Shown in pieces: positions 20,134 through 35,508 of a stretch of DNA of 64,000 nucleotides. Position numbers and translations under genes: made by a program. The notes under the pieces are model-generated. The model had not been told where the DNA came from and searched no databases. It saw only the letters and a list, made by a program, of their open reading frames with translations. The DNA is from Paramacrobiotus metropolitanus (Eukaryota > Tardigrada > Eutardigrada > Parachela > Macrobiotidae). Every line of letters begins with the position of its first letter. Positions within the stretch are counted from its first letter, which is position 1. Where the stretch lies: assembly GCF_019649055.1 (NCBI RefSeq), contig NW_026570466.1, positions 1-64,000 of the forward strand. Direction: 5' to 3'.

Positions 20134-20916
20134 GTGACCAGTGTCACTCATCAGATAGAAAGTGGTAGTGCTGCGCCGTTGTCGCAGCCGCCTTACCGCA
20201 GGTCCTGGGCGGAACGCATTGTTATCCGCAACGAAGTTGATAAGATGTTACGTCAAGGCATTGTGTCGCCATCCTGTAGCCCAGAATGGGCGTCCCCTGT
20301 GGTTCTGTTGTGCAAGAAATATGGTTCCACCCATTTCTGTGTTGACTATCGGCGCATCAACGCGATCACAAAAAAGGATGTGTATCCTATGCCACGGTTG
20401 GATGACGCGTTAGATTGTCTAGGTGGGTGTGCGTAGTTCACTAATTTAGACATGGCTTGGGGATACTGGCAAATCCCTGTCGCCGACATGAGCAAAGATC
20501 GCACTGCATTTAACACACCGGATGGTTTGTACCATTTCAACAGAGTGCCTTTTGGTTTGTGCAGCGCTGGTGCTAGATTTCAGCGGTCAATGGACCGAAT
20601 CTTACACAAAATTAAGGTGGCAATTTTTATTGTTTATATAGATGACGTTTTGATCTACTCTAACTCATTCGAAGAACCTGTGGCTCACCTGGATGCGGTG
20701 TTAACCAAGCTTGAAGAAGCCGGGGTCGTGCTCAAGCCGTCAAAATGTAAGTTTGTATCAGATAATACTAAGTACTTAAGCCATATTGTTGATAATACCG
20801 GAATAAGCCTTGATCCAGACAAGTTACAGGCTATTGTCAGCTATCCTGTACCTGAAAATGTAACTGATGTTAAATCGTTCTTAGGCCTTTGTTCTTATTT
20901 CCGTCGCTTTGTGTGA
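20134..20916 (+). pseudogene. Ty3-type reverse transcriptase with one in-frame stop
   Basis: Classic blocks are all visible in one frame: PPYRRSWAER, CSPEWASPVVLL, HFCVDYRRINAITKKD, MAWGYWQIPV, TAFNTPDGLYHFNRVPFGL, the catalytic FIVYIDDVLIYS, and SFLGLCSYFRRFV. A TAG at 20434-20436 lies inside the domain, and a TGA at 20914-20916 ends it before RNase H in the same frame. The rest is well conserved, so decay is moderate. Confidence 0.92.
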
Positions 20917-21371
20917 AATTTTGCTGCTATTGCTGAGCCGCTGGTGTGCCTCAAGCGTAAAAGCGAACAGTTTGTCTGGTCGGATGAACATTATCGAGCT
21001 TTCGGAGGACTGCAGTCAGCGTTGATAAGCTCTCCGGTGCTGACTCATTACGACCCGGCAGCTGAGTTAGAACTGCACACAGATGCGAGCGCTCTAGGCA
21101 TAGGGGCGTGTTTGATATCAAAAACTACGTCGGTGAACGTGTCTTAGCTTATGTTAGCAAAAACTTTAGCGCAGCGGAATCGCGCTATTCAGTAACCGAG
21201 CAAGACTGTCTTGCAGTTGTGTGGTGTGTTAAGAAACTGCGTCCGTGTTTGCATGGTAAATGTTTTCGTGTCGTCACGGATCATTGCGCCTTATGTTGGC
21301 TTGCACGCAGTATTTTTTTGCGGGAAAGCGATCAGTTAAACCGTTCTGCAGATCACCCAATAGCAGAATGA
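20917..21371 (+). pseudogene. Ty3 RNase H domain, frameshifted
   Basis: The frame of the RT continues with NFAAIAEPLVCLKRKSE and ELHTDASALGIGACL (first catalytic Asp), then shifts near 21110-21145 into VLAYVSKNFSAAESRY, EQDCLAVVWCVKKLRP (catalytic Glu) and VVTDHCALCWL (second Asp). The domain breaks off soon after. It degrades the RNA strand during reverse transcription in intact elements. Confidence 0.88.
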
Positions 21372-21730
21372 TTACTTACTTAATTTTATCGCCATCTATT
21401 CAGCCGGACCGAGTGGTGCTTTGATTCAGCGGCGCGGCGGAAGTGCTCCGCAAACAAGAAGGGACCTTTTCTGAGCATCGTTTTTTGCATCATTTCTACA
21501 ATCACTGCGCCTTTGATGGTGTTACAAATTGTATTATCACTGATTCGCTACGCAAAAAATTTAAAAATCAGTGTCAAAGAGTGGATGCTCTAACTCGTAC
21601 CTCGATGATCACTGTGCAGAACCTCCATAACACCGGCAGCCAGCAAGCGCTTTATTGTATACAGATTGATTTCCATCGTATTCAGCAAACCGTCAGCCAA
21701 TCATCCAGTGATCAGCCCATCCATCCGTGA

Positions 21731-22808
21731 CACTCGTGGTATGTCAGTTAGCTTGCAATTTCGCTAGTATATTGAGTGTGGCTGGGATAGGGCAGCCGCT
21801 TCTCGCGCTTTTATCGCAGAAACTTATTTTTGTTAGTATCAAAATAGAGGAGGAGTTTTTCGTCCTACTCATTCGATTTGCGCTTCGGACATTTTTGAGC
21901 TAGGACTTTCTATAGATGCACAAAGTTGCTGTAGAAGTACTACGATTTTGCAACTTAACTGGTGCGTGCTTAGAGAAACGCAACAAGCTCGTTCTCACCA
22001 ATGGACAATATATATTATCCTACTTTTCTACGCCTTTCCCCGAGGAGGTCTGGGATCCATATTCAATGTTTGAGTATTTTAATCCAACAAAAACCGATCT
22101 AATCTAGATCAGTCCAATCTGCATGAGAACACTCGCAGCCGTGCCGGTGCAGTTACAAGAAACGGGAATCATAACTATAGGATGTTGCCACCCAATCTAT
22201 GCACCTTGTTTGATTGCGTCTCACCTGCGCGATGGATAGATGTCGATCACGTCTGCCACTGGACGATGAAATTACGGCACTGAAATCCCCGTATTGAAAT
22301 CATGTTTGAACGGGTTGTATTACCGACCGACCGAAATGATGCTTTTCTGTGTTGCCCTTCAAAACCATCTGAAGTGACGGTCAGGGTGCCTGAATGGAAT
22401 AACGCAGCCCACTTTCTGGTTGGCTTTGACAAAGCCGAAAGGTCGCAACGAATATTCGTTAACGTCTTCGTTAACGGCGATAATATTATTACTGAAAGAT
22501 TTTCGACAGTTACTGTAATCGAACAATAACCAAAGGTATGAATGATCACTTATTGCTGTTCAATGCGGCACATGCAGTAAATTATTCGATTGATTTAAAC
22601 GTTCGCAAGTGTAGGCCACAGGACGGTTTCTAGGTTGCGCTATTTGGAGTGCCAAATAGCTCTGCATTCCTACTATTGGACTACACACCAAAATTTTCTG
22701 CTGATTCGAAAGCCTCAAGCAAAATGCATGTCCCGCGACTCCACTGCGAACTCGATATCCATTATTTTTTAGATAGAAACCTCGACCATTTTGATAATTA
22801 ATTAATTA
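21731..22808. other. Stretch without recognised genes
   Basis: It follows the broken end of the gypsy pol region. A 75-aa plus ORF (22302-22529) has a balanced composition but no known motif and overlaps a minus ORF, so I do not call it. The stretch 22560-22808 is AT-rich flank of the solo LTR. Confidence 0.4.
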
Positions 22809-23230
22809 TGTGACAGCAGGCGAACAAAGGCTCACGATAGTGAGAAGGCTTTATTGTGGATCGCAATAAAGTACAGAGAACCAAAACACAAAGGCTCGAT
22901 GTGAGCTGTAGAATCAAAATCACCGAATGTCAGCTAATGAATGAAAATGAATGGCACATCGAGCCATAACATGGGAAAAAGCCTAATGCGGCACTGGGCA
23001 GATCCAACACGAGCGAACGAACGCTGATAGGCCGAGATGTGGAAAGGAGGCGTGGCTCCGCCTACATCGAGGCCGATGATTGGCCGAGACGAAAGGCTGG
23101 GCGGAAAGCTGCCTGAGTCGAGGCCGATCTAGCGCTCGACAGCGAGTGTGACTCGGTGTGAGTCAGCACACCGGAAGCGGGACTGTCGCTGGCTGCCTAC
23201 TCGTAGGCTGCCATAGCGACTGGCCCAACA
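22809..23230 (-). mobile_element. Solo LTR with TG..CA ends
   Basis: Read on the minus strand the 422-bp unit starts TGTTGGGCCAGTCGC and ends CTGCTGTCACA, with the TG..CA termini of an LTR and an AATAAAG poly(A) signal near its 3' end. ATTA flanks both sides (22805-22808 and 23231-23234), consistent with a 4-bp target duplication, although the flanks are low-complexity. It is GC-richer than the surroundings. No internal region is attached. Confidence 0.7.
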
Positions 23231-23759
23231 ATTATTATCATAATTTGACGTGCTATAGCGATTTTGATAATTACTGCCATAATTGTTTGACGACTACCCA
23301 TCACGATTGTAAGCCCGACGATCGTTAAAATGATTATTACGGCTGTTAGCCCGGCGCTTCGCAAAAGTATCCCCTGAATTTTTGGTGTTCAAATTGCTGT
23401 TCGCTATTGGAATATTTGACCATATTCAATTTAACTTAAGGAAAGATCCGCTGGAACCGGCTGCTGTAAACCGGTAACGGTTTTAAATTTTATTTCTTAA
23501 GCAATTGTACAGCCTTATTGGCTTTCAAATAAACATCATGCGAATCTTTATCCGATTTATCCGATTCCCCATTTACTGAACACTAACACTGACTTCTTGT
23601 AGAGAAGCTTGTAAGTCATGCCCTACCATCACCTTTTCCATAACGGTATGGACAAAATATCTCGAAAGGTGAGTGCAGGCTTTTCTTAGTATAAGCTTCT
23701 TCTGCTGGACACTATCCGGCAAAAAATTGTGAAACTTCTTCGTAATTCCCGGTAGCCAC

Positions 23760-24712
23760 TAATCCGAGAAGAACTTATGCAGAGTGGGTAACACCTTAGC
23801 CTCCTTCAAGAGTGTCCTGATGAATCCAACACAATTTGGTTCGGAGATCGAGCGAAAACATCCGCTAGCATCGAAAACTGAAATGTCTATTTGGGTTCCT
23901 GTTAAAAAAAAATTAAATTTTTGTTTGTGTTATCTAAAAATATAATAAAAAAACATGATCAACTAACCTGTGTTCGAAAAAACATTACTGCAGAGTCAAA
24001 AAGCTGTCTTTTCGGCATTTCTCGGCTACTGCATTTCATGAAAACCTTGAAATCCCCTTTCAAAGTTAACGCTTCAAACATGATCAGAACCATGAGAAAT
24101 TTAAAAGAGCGCGTGAATAAAATCCAGATACCACTTGTCACCGAACAGGCGACCAGGGATATGCGAGTTGTAACGAGTGGTGTCATACATATTTGTGCAC
24201 CTGATCCTGGAACAACGTGATCCAGACAGCCAGCCGATCCGGTAGTGGGACCAGGAAGTCCTTTAAGAGCGTGGTCATCATACTTTGCTTAAGTTGCATA
24301 TTTCCTGACAAGCTAATGAGCCAAATCTGAAAGGGAAATGGGACAGTTTCGGGAGATGTGGTTTTCCGCTAAGCACTTGGCGACACTCTGGACAATTCTT
24401 CATGTTTTCCTGTGAATGACTGCAAAACAACAAGTTATCTGTACGCGAAATTGGTGGCAACCAGTGTACATCCGTGGCTGAATATTGGACGCTTGAGCGA
24501 ATACTATTCTTGATCTGGAAAGAACGAAACGATAACCTAGAATAATTATTTGGAGAAGAACACCAATTGAGAATTAAATAATGCCGACGAAGATGATCTG
24601 CACTGCACTTACACATCTCAACAAGTCGTACAATAAAACCTTGAATGTCTTCTACATGGCTTCCAGAGTTTGTACCATATTTGTAGTTGAAGTTGATAAA
24701 GCCAGTTTCCAA
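23760..24712 (-). other. Possible spliced minus-strand gene, unresolved
   Basis: An ORF at 24278-24712 contains FCSHSQENMKNCPECRQV and ends at a good donor (AAA then GTATGA). A second open stretch (23959-24186) ends at CACAG then GTTAGT. A strong acceptor, TTTTTTAACAG near 23900, opens a further 46-codon stretch ending in LHKFFSD and a stop near 23772. Reading phases do not join cleanly across all three, so exons may be missing or the gene broken. The CPEC motif suggests a metal-binding protein; no family is recognised. Confidence 0.35.
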
Positions 24713-25131
24713 ACTAATTTTGGTACCGCCCCGATCAAGTTCGCAGAGCGCCCCCCTCCTGGTAAAACGAACGGATGGAGATATCGATTTTTCGCTTTCC
24801 AGGTAACTTCCGCCATCATCCCCAGCTTAATGTATGCATTAGGATTACCATCAACTTTCGACTACAGTTCGGCTTTTTTCCTTACGTGCATCATTCAGTT
24901 AAATAAATCTTTTAAACTAAAATAACCCAAAAATTCCTCGAACGACGAAAGCCTTCGCCAGACGCCTTAATCGTCCGGACGTTCTGGTCGATTATGCCTG
25001 TTTTTCTGGTTGCTTGATCTCATTGAGAAAGTTTCCTGTACTTCCAACCCGTCGATACGGCGAAAGAGTCTACAGCAGTTGTTATCAAAGTTTCTCATCC
25101 CTTTGAGAAATTAAAACATCTGAAGCGTGCC

Positions 25132-25371
25132 TTGAGGTTAATCAACTTTTTCAGGCGTCGAAAAGCCCACCTAACCGTAAAGCTAACCGTAGAGCTGAGT
25201 TACTGCTGTTATCTGTTACTGCCATTGTTATCGGCACTGAGAAATTACTATAAAGTCTCTGTCCCTAATGCATTCAAAGTGATCGCTAACCGTTCCGCTA
25301 ATGGCGCTTTACTTATTGTTGAAAATCCGACGAAGCGGCTCGCACGATGGATTGTGCGCTTGGCGCCATAA
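25132..25371 (+). pseudogene. Ty3 RNase H fragment
   Basis: The end of this ORF, GALLIVENPTKRLARWIVRL, resembles the stretch in Ty3/gypsy elements that follows the TDH.AL.WL block (..P.GRLARW..RL). Upstream sequence from about 24960 may be the remains of the same pol gene in shifted frames. Too short to place in a subfamily. Confidence 0.45.
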
Positions 25372-25918
25372 GTAGCTAGTGGGTCTATTGGGCGAAGCTG
25401 ACGAGCACTACCCGGCGTTCCGCTGTATGTGCCGCGTGCCGCCAGCGGCACGGTACCACTACAACGGCCTATTTCTAAATGTGACGCAGGATGTGCGGCG
25501 CCCAAAGCGCATTTTGGTGTACCACCAAAAGCGCATTTCGGTGTGAAGCTCGGAAAACGCAAACGGTCGTACAATAAGGAAAGCGCGCGGGTTTCTTTGC
25601 GACGCACATTTCAGCACTACTTAATTGAATTTTATTCAAGAACAATTATTCAATAATCAGCACAGCATTTGAGTGCTACGTCAACATTCAGCAAGTCAAA
25701 GAAAAAACCACGGAAACTAAAACACATCCTTCACGCCGTCAACACACCACTTCCTAATAAACGGATACATTCAGTCGCGTATAAACGAAAAAAATGCGTC
25801 CACTCCGAAAACAGCCTAACATTAGTCGCAGGTGAAAAGGCTGGTAAAAACAAAAATACCCGACTGCATAAAACTGGCAAACCGTATCTTTACTGCAGTA
25901 GAAGAAAAGTAAAAAATA

Positions 25919-26580
25919 TTACTGCGTCACTAAAACAAAACATTCCAACCGCAAATCTTTCAGTCCGTCCACATACCATCTCTTCACGCGATAACTCCCG
26001 CCTTGCTGCTTGGCTTTTTTACGTCCGGTCTGATTTTCTTTATCCGAATCGCTATTTTCCACAATGTCCTCGCCATAACCCGACGTCGTCGCGTCGTTAC
26101 CACGCGCCCGCTTTCCCTACAGAAACAAGCAAAAGTCACTTTGGTAAATTCTTTATTAAATAATTCGGTAACCAAATATTTTAATAAATATGCAAGACAA
26201 TATGATCTTAACAAATAATTTAATAAACGCTGAATAAGGTCTTAATAATGCTCTCACCTTGGGCTGCTTAACGCTCTTCAGGAAGCATCCCGTTGGGTCG
26301 GTCATACCGTGCAGGTCCACATCAGCTTGAATGGGATGCACACGGCGGGCATGGAGCGCCGCATCCTGAATATTCTCCCATTTCTTTTTCACATACTCAA
26401 AAATTTGAGGCTGAAAGCACAACCAGTGATCAGACGTCGACAACCACAAATATCAGCCGAACAATAAAATTTTACCATCATCTTGTAAATATCGCGGGCG
26501 TATCGCCGCTGATTGGACGAATCAAACGTCCAGTGCATACTCTCTACCGTCTCATTGAAGATATCCAGGATGTGCAATTT
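25919..26580 (-). CDS. Three-exon gene of unknown function, 3' part
   Basis: Three exons join in phase 0 with canonical splice sites. Exon 26476-26580 (35 codons, KLHILDIFNETVES at its start) follows the acceptor GATGTTGCAG, so earlier exons exist upstream, and ends at a GTAAAA donor. Exon 26258-26410 (51 codons, IFEYVKKKWENIQDAALHAR inside) follows GTGCTTTCAG and ends at GTGAGA. Exon 25919-26116 follows TTTCTGTAG and ends at TAA. Introns are 65 and 141 bases. The C-terminal exon is basic with an acidic patch (ENSDSDKENQTGRKKAKQQ), suggesting a nuclear or chromatin protein by composition only. No domain is recognised. Perfect phase across three exons makes a real gene very likely. Confidence 0.75.
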
Positions 26581-27198
26581 CTGCAACATCCACGCGAGAA
26601 ATAAAACTAATTTGAAACAGAGCAGCTTTCATGCTTTCATTTTTTATAAACTGAAAAAATTTATTTGACAATTGAAAAAAGTTGAAATTAACTAAGGCAG
26701 AAAAATTCTTAGATAATTTTGTAATACTGCTTTTGCAAAAACCCTTCTGAACGAGAGTGTTCGGTTAACTTTAAAAAACCGTACAAGCAGATATTACTAC
26801 TAAGGAGGAACCGCACTCGCTTGCTGTAGCAAATATAAAAAATTTAAAATAAATTAAGATAATAAATACGAAATATAAGTACATATGATAAAATCAGTAA
26901 CATAACGTCGAATAACAAAACTGTCCGTTAACTACTGATAAATTTAATAGTGTTTACATCAGGCAAACTTTACTTTAACCGAAAATTAATTAATTTAAAA
27001 TAAAATACTAATAATAAACCACAGTAAAAAATAAGGTTTTAATAAACCCACTCGCTCTCCGTTGCATCCACGTAACAGCGGCAAATCGCGGATAATCGGC
27101 AGCAACTGTCCGGTGTTTGTCGCGGTGCTGCACCCAGCGTTGCTGCTACAGGCTTCCGAAACCGGTGCGGAATTGTCGACAATCACTCCGCCAGACGG
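26581..27198. other. AT-rich stretch upstream of the three-exon gene
   Basis: No exon is convincing here apart from the acceptor at 26581-26590. The sequence is strongly AT-rich to about 27040 and could be an intron or promoter of the minus-strand gene. Confidence 0.4.
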
Positions 27199-27903
27199 TC
27201 ATTCTTCGTCCTCCGGGTTGCGGCGGCCGCCGGCTTTGACAGCGCATGCTTCAGCGCTCATACCGGCTTCAATATCGGCACCGTTGCCGCCGCAGATTCC
27301 TCCGCGCTCTGCCTGGTTCCCCGAGCTCGCTGGCCCCGCATGAGCTCCCTCGGCCAGAGGAGCAGCTGCCAGTCCATCGTTCGGTTGATTAATCACACCA
27401 CCATTACCCATGAGTCCACCGGCCGCTCCCAGCGCACCATCGCCGGCGACAACCGGACCACCGGCCGCTCCCTGCAGATCACCGGCCGCAGCCGGCAAAC
27501 CGTTGCCCGCTCCTAACATGCCGTCCTGCACCACCAAGGCCACCCCATCTTCCACCTCTTCCTCATCCACGACCACCTCGTCGATCTCCACGAAAGCGTC
27601 GTTCTCGTCCTTCTCCACGACCGCCCCGTGCACCGCAGCATTGACCGCCTCATCCACGGCGGCAATGATTGCTTCGTCCACCGCAGCCACGAACGCCTCT
27701 TCATCCATGGCTTCAGCGTTCACGGCAAATACCCCGTCCTCCGCGACCGGCGCCACATCCGGCGCGACCGGCGCCATCTCATCCATAGCGACAGCGGCCG
27801 CACCGGCTGGCTCTCCTATAACCGCAACCTGACCGTTGGCTTGAATGAAAATCGCCACCGGTCCGCCGGCAACACCAACGTCTCCATCATTTCGTATCTG
27901 CAA
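27199..27903 (-). CDS. Ala/Gly/Asp/Glu-rich low-complexity protein or exon
   Basis: The ORF is 234 codons long and lies in a GC-rich island between AT-rich flanks. Its product is dominated by Ala, Gly, Val, Asp and Glu, with short repeats such as MAPVAPDVAPVAEDGV and VDEAIIAAVDEAVNAAV, and has almost no aromatic residues. An acceptor-like GCATTGCAG lies at its upstream edge, so it may be an exon. The complementary strand is also open over 27410-27832 (Pro/Ser/Thr/Ala-rich), as expected from codon bias in GC-rich DNA, so the strand is a judgement. No family is recognised; a secreted or disordered structural protein is possible. Confidence 0.45.
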   Translation of the reverse strand: MQIRNDGDVGVAGGPVAIFIQANGQVAVIGEPAGAAAVAMDEMAPVAPDVAPVAEDGVFAVNAEAMDEEAFVAAVDEAIIAAVDEAVNAAVHGAVVEKDENDAFVEIDEVVVDEEEVEDGVALVVQDGMLGAGNGLPAAAGDLQGAAGGPVVAGDGALGAAGGLMGNGGVINQPNDGLAAAPLAEGAHAGPASSGNQAERGGICGGNGADIEAGMSAEACAVKAGGRRNPEDEE

Positions 27904-27956
27904 TGCGCAAAATACGTGCTACAGGCGCACCGGTCAGTCTTGGTTCTCCTATCGCC

Positions 27957-28082
27957 CACTATCAGTGCTATGATAACAGGTTTTTATGTGCAGCGCAGGT
28001 TTTAAATTTGCGCGCTATGCAAGACATTTGCCATTAACTGCTGCGCTGCACAATAAAACCTGTTCGGATAGCACTGACAGTG
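27957..28082. mobile_element. MITE with about 42-bp terminal inverted repeats
   Basis: The left end, CACTATCAGTGCTAT.., pairs with the right end ..ATAGCACTGACAGTG, and complementarity continues through AACAGGTTTT and GTGCAGCGCAG. The whole element is 126 bp with a short non-pairing centre, the form of a MITE. No clear target duplication flanks it, so the superfamily stays open. Confidence 0.75.
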
Positions 28083-31000
28083 TGTAACAGATGAACAGGG
28101 TGCTGCCGTAAATAACTTGTTAAAGTAAGTTTAGTGGTTGCTTGATTAATTTCAAAGCCATACAAAACAGCTACCTTTACATTTCTAAGTAGCCAGAAAA
28201 ATAATTAAAATATTCAACAAACAGGAAAAGATTCTCACTAAGTTAAAGAAAGCAGACAAAGGTTGAACGAAATAGCACTTGCCAACACAAATTCCTTTAA
28301 AATAGTGATTCTCTTTTCCAGTCTTACGTTGTACGCTTGAAAAACTGATTTAAAAAACGATAAAATCGTAAAATTTTGTACAGCTGCATAAAATAATAAA
28401 AGATCGCGCAAAAGAGCGCAAATTATAGACGTACGGTCACAAGGGGCACGTTTTCTGGAATGTTAGCCAGAAGGGCATCCGCGACGCAGATTTAACAAAA
28501 AAATTAACAAACAACAGAAAGAACACCGGAAAAACGATAAAATTTAAGAAAGAAGATGAAAAAAGTTCAGAGCAGGTAACTTGAGCGCGCACAAACCATT
28601 TGGCGTTGACGGATTGAAAAAAAACTCGCCGTCTGACTGCTGCCACAGAAAATGAGAGCAAGTGTGCCTCTCAAGCGCGCTCATAATGAGAGCAGGACTG
28701 CTGTTGCGCGCGCTTAAGCCTTATTGGATGACGGAAGTATGGGAAAGCCGGTAAGCCAGCCTTCTCCTTTATTTCGACGAAATCCAGGCACGCAGCTCGG
28801 CCGCCACATGCTAGCAGGTAAGCGCTGCTGCTTGGCCGACACGGCGTTCCGACATCTACAGTCCAGGTCACCTGTGCTAGCCGTAGCATACACTGCTTTA
28901 CCTCGTGAGTCTCCAGACAATATTTCCTTTCCGCCACATATTATTTAGATAATTCGATACTTTTAATATCATAAAAAGCCATGTTGAACTGCATGTGGTT
29001 TCTTAAGTTTGCAGAACTATGTACGCAGTACCAACTTATATTCTACAAATTTACATATGTATCACCTTCCGCGTATGTCTTCTACATATGTATTTTACAT
29101 ATTTACATATGTATTACATTCTACAAATTTACACTTTCACAGCGTAACTCGTACTACAATTCCTCGTATTAGGGTGTAAACGCAATAGTGGTTTCACTGG
29201 AAGCATAATGCTGCACTGTATTTATACACGGTAATTTGGAAAACGTACACCGGTACACGTGTACGTTAATTTTGACCGTTTGTTAAGGTATATTAAGTAT
29301 ATACGTATTATGTACCTACGTGAATGTGTGTAAATACAGCAGAACACTCAACTTCCAGCACTGCGTTTACACCAGCGGTACGTAGAAGTAGTAAATACTG
29401 AAATCACAAGAATTTGTTCATCGTAAATTCGAAAAATATAAATGCACATGTATACATATTCGAACAGTTTAGTGTAGAATTAATTCGTCATTTTTATAAT
29501 TAAACTAAGCGACTTCCTTTCATACAACATCATTGCGGTTGCTATGTACTCCATGAAGATATAGTCACACGGTAATTTATAAACTGCCGTTAATTTTTAT
29601 ACGAGTCTGACCCGTAATTTGAAAGCGCATTAACACAGCGACAATACAGATAAATACCAGATTAACTCCGTACAATTTCTTATGCTGTACATACTGTTGG
29701 CATCGCTGATACATACCGTATTTCGAGCTCTCATATACATTCGATATGAATTTATAAAATTAACCCTTTCGTCGATATTAATAATTGCTTTTAATGTTGA
29801 GACCAAGTACATACAGTGGGGTGAACACGTACTGTCTGTATTTGTACGCCTTGAATTATACCATAGGTTTGTTTAAGATAGCGTCCGCGGTGCGGGTTGC
29901 TGTGCGACCGAATTTCTTCATCATACTATAGTAAACGCGTCAAGTCGGGCTTATAAGGGGCTGCACGAGCCGGTTCGGATGACAGGCACAAATGAAAACT
30001 GCTAAGTATTCAAATGTACGTGATACCGCTGATACACTAATCTCCTTACTACGGCGCGTCACGCCACACTGTTTAAACACCTAGCAGCATTGGGCTACTT
30101 ATAGCACCCCTAATAGCTTGATAGGTGTAATCGTAACTGCGGAGCGCATTTAGGCGTTGCTTTAGATGCAGCGTTTTTGACACTGCGCTTGGTACGTTAA
30201 ATTGCCGGACAGATTCGTACAGCTTTCTTATGAGGGCATTTTTGTTGTAAACCAGTGTGAAGCTACGTTCATTACGGCCAGTAAATTTTATTCGACGGTC
30301 TGGGCTCTGACCTCACAAAATAGCAAAATGCGTGTTGGCAGTTGAGAGAATGGTGGGGTGGTCGGTTTAGCAGTGGTGGTTTCTCAGCTTTTCCCATAGA
30401 CTTTGTATGTAAAATTTTTCAAACTTTTTCTTTCAAAATTATCGTTTTATCTAAAATTGATTTGTGATAGCAAATTTACACGTTAAGAGCTATCGAATGA
30501 TACATAGCCAGAGCAGTTTGGTACAGTACGTCGAGCTGACGGACTCAACAAAGATTTAAGCTTACGCGATTATTATATAGAGAATAGATTTATGTAAATA
30601 GTCCTTTACTCCGATAAATATTCTTCATTCCGTTTTAGTTGTGCCTTGCAGCTTGATCCTTCGAATTAAAATCCTGATATCTAATATAACTTTGCGTAAA
30701 AATTAAGAACAACTATTTTAGAGAGAAATGTAATAGTACTTTTCAATTTCCGGATAACCAATTCTTTCATTTCAGAACGATAATTCGCCTCGAAATTTGG
30801 AGGTCACTTTATTCTCCTATCTACATCAACCGAGCATAATCCCGGCATTCCTTGAAGTATCGGAAATCTACAGTGGATTTCTACTTCATGGACCGTCGTC
30901 GTAAAACGGTTATCAAATATATATAACGGAATCCCTTCGCCGATTCCTATAAACACCGTCTATTGCGGCCTCGGCATGTGACCTGACGGTGACGGACAGG

Positions 31001-31764
31001 TTGTTGATGGTCTCCGGATCCGCCTCCGGCTGATGATGACGTGCCCGCAGCCCTGTCCTGTGCCCCACGGACGGTAGCTCCAACGGATGACGTCTCACCC
31101 GTTCGTAGAAAACCTGGACGTTATTTCTCCGACCGACGATCCTTTGTTCTGTTACGGGTATGAGACGCCCGTCAGAGAATGGCGGGGCCCCTTGCCATTC
31201 CGGGAAGCGCTTTCGGACTGCACTCCGATATGCTGGGTGAGGTGATGGCCATCCATCAATAAACAGGTCCTCTTACATAACAAACACATCTTATGTAGCA
31301 CTATGCTGCCTTGCCCTGTTGCCATTGCTGTCTTAGTGTGTGTACGTTTTCAACTCCCCAGACAGTCCGCAACCCGAAATGCGGTACCGATGACAGTATG
31401 ATTTCATTGATTTGCTTGTTGTGGCCACTGCAGTTTTCACCTTTTCAACAATCATTCCGAAAAAAGAGCTCGTTAAAATCTGCTTAAATGTGGCCTCCAT
31501 CGTGAGACGAAGGGTGAGTAAATGGGCTTGATGGGCGACGGCACCACAGCTTAGAGTGCAATGCCTTCTTCGGCTTCAGGTACAACAGTTAATTGAGGCT
31601 TGCTCTACGCCTCTGAGTTCCATGCTTTCACAGGTTTCTACGTCGGGACAGTTTATGTTCTGATATTCTGAATGGTACCATGATGTTGAGTATCGTGATG
31701 AGGACAACGGACATAGGCATCTGAATCTAGGATAAGACGCGTATACTGCTCCGGATCCGCGAAG
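28083..31764. other. Long stretch without recognised genes
   Basis: No ORF here carries a known motif. The interval 29040-29140 is dense in TACATATGTAT and ACAAATTTACA strings (a local AT-rich repeat). The rest shows no splice-supported exon that I could join. Short ORFs such as 28671-28937 and 30913-31098 look like chance. Confidence 0.45.
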
Positions 31765-32432
31765 TTAAGGGGGACTAATTTATAGCAAGAACCCGATTTT
31801 ATAAATTACCGATTTTCTAAACTGAGTGCATCCTTGTGAAACAAACATTCCTTTATTTGAAACAAGTTGAATATCGAAGAACGGATGAGTCATTCATTTC
31901 TTATGCATTTTTTTGCGAAAGCGGTAATAAAAGCTTACAACTGGCACATCAGATAATTTAACAGCGCGCGATTGATTGTTTGTCTGTTTCTGGTCATACA
32001 GTCAGACGAACGATGGTCTATCAGCCGGCTAGCGGTCAAGCAAAGCTGACCGCAGTGGCCGTCAGCGATGTCCAGTGAATTAGTCAATAGAGCAGACAAC
32101 CACTACACAGTCACATACACCTGCTCATCTGCCTTCTGTCCTACCGACCACACTTTATGATCGTGTATACTTAGTCTGTAGATAAAAGACGTAACCGTCA
32201 AAACACCTGAGAGCCTGAGACGGCATCGACTGATCAGAGAAAGTAACAACTATGTAACAAATTACAAACACAAATCCCGCGCAGGAATACAATAACAAGT
32301 AGATCAGAAGATGGGAAGACATTTGCATTATTCAACTGCAAAGTGCAACGGCTAAGATCAGTCTCCATAATTTTTGTTATCGCATAGTGTAACAGTTGTG
32401 TATGGGAGTAATACGTTAGCCGCCGGTAAAAA

Positions 32433-35372
<2,940 letters not shown>

Positions 35373-35508
35373 ACAGCTTAGACCTGTTATTTTGATTCGG
35401 TATTGGGTTTGAATTAAAAACGATTCAACAGAACGGAATTTTATTTTCGGCAGCAACCCGAACTTTCACAACAACCTAACTAAAAACCAAGTGAATTGTA
35501 ATTTAGGG

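Larger units (their letters stand above)
18290..21730 (+). mobile_element. Ty3/gypsy LTR retrotransposon, decayed gag-pol
   Basis: In order on the plus strand lie gag remnants, a zinc-knuckle nucleocapsid, an aspartic protease, reverse transcriptase and RNase H, the Ty3/gypsy order up to the point where integrase should begin. Several in-frame stops and frameshifts are present. Integrase is missing and no LTR pair is recognisable. The 18290-18520 ORF (LHLERSKLEIS near its end) and the region to 18860 are gag-like only by position. Confidence 0.85.

Noticed and set aside
31753-31768. 5S-like box A string (GATCCGCGAAGTTAAG)
   Set aside because: It ends at the TTAA of the transposon and has no further 5S similarity; it is coincidental flank sequence.
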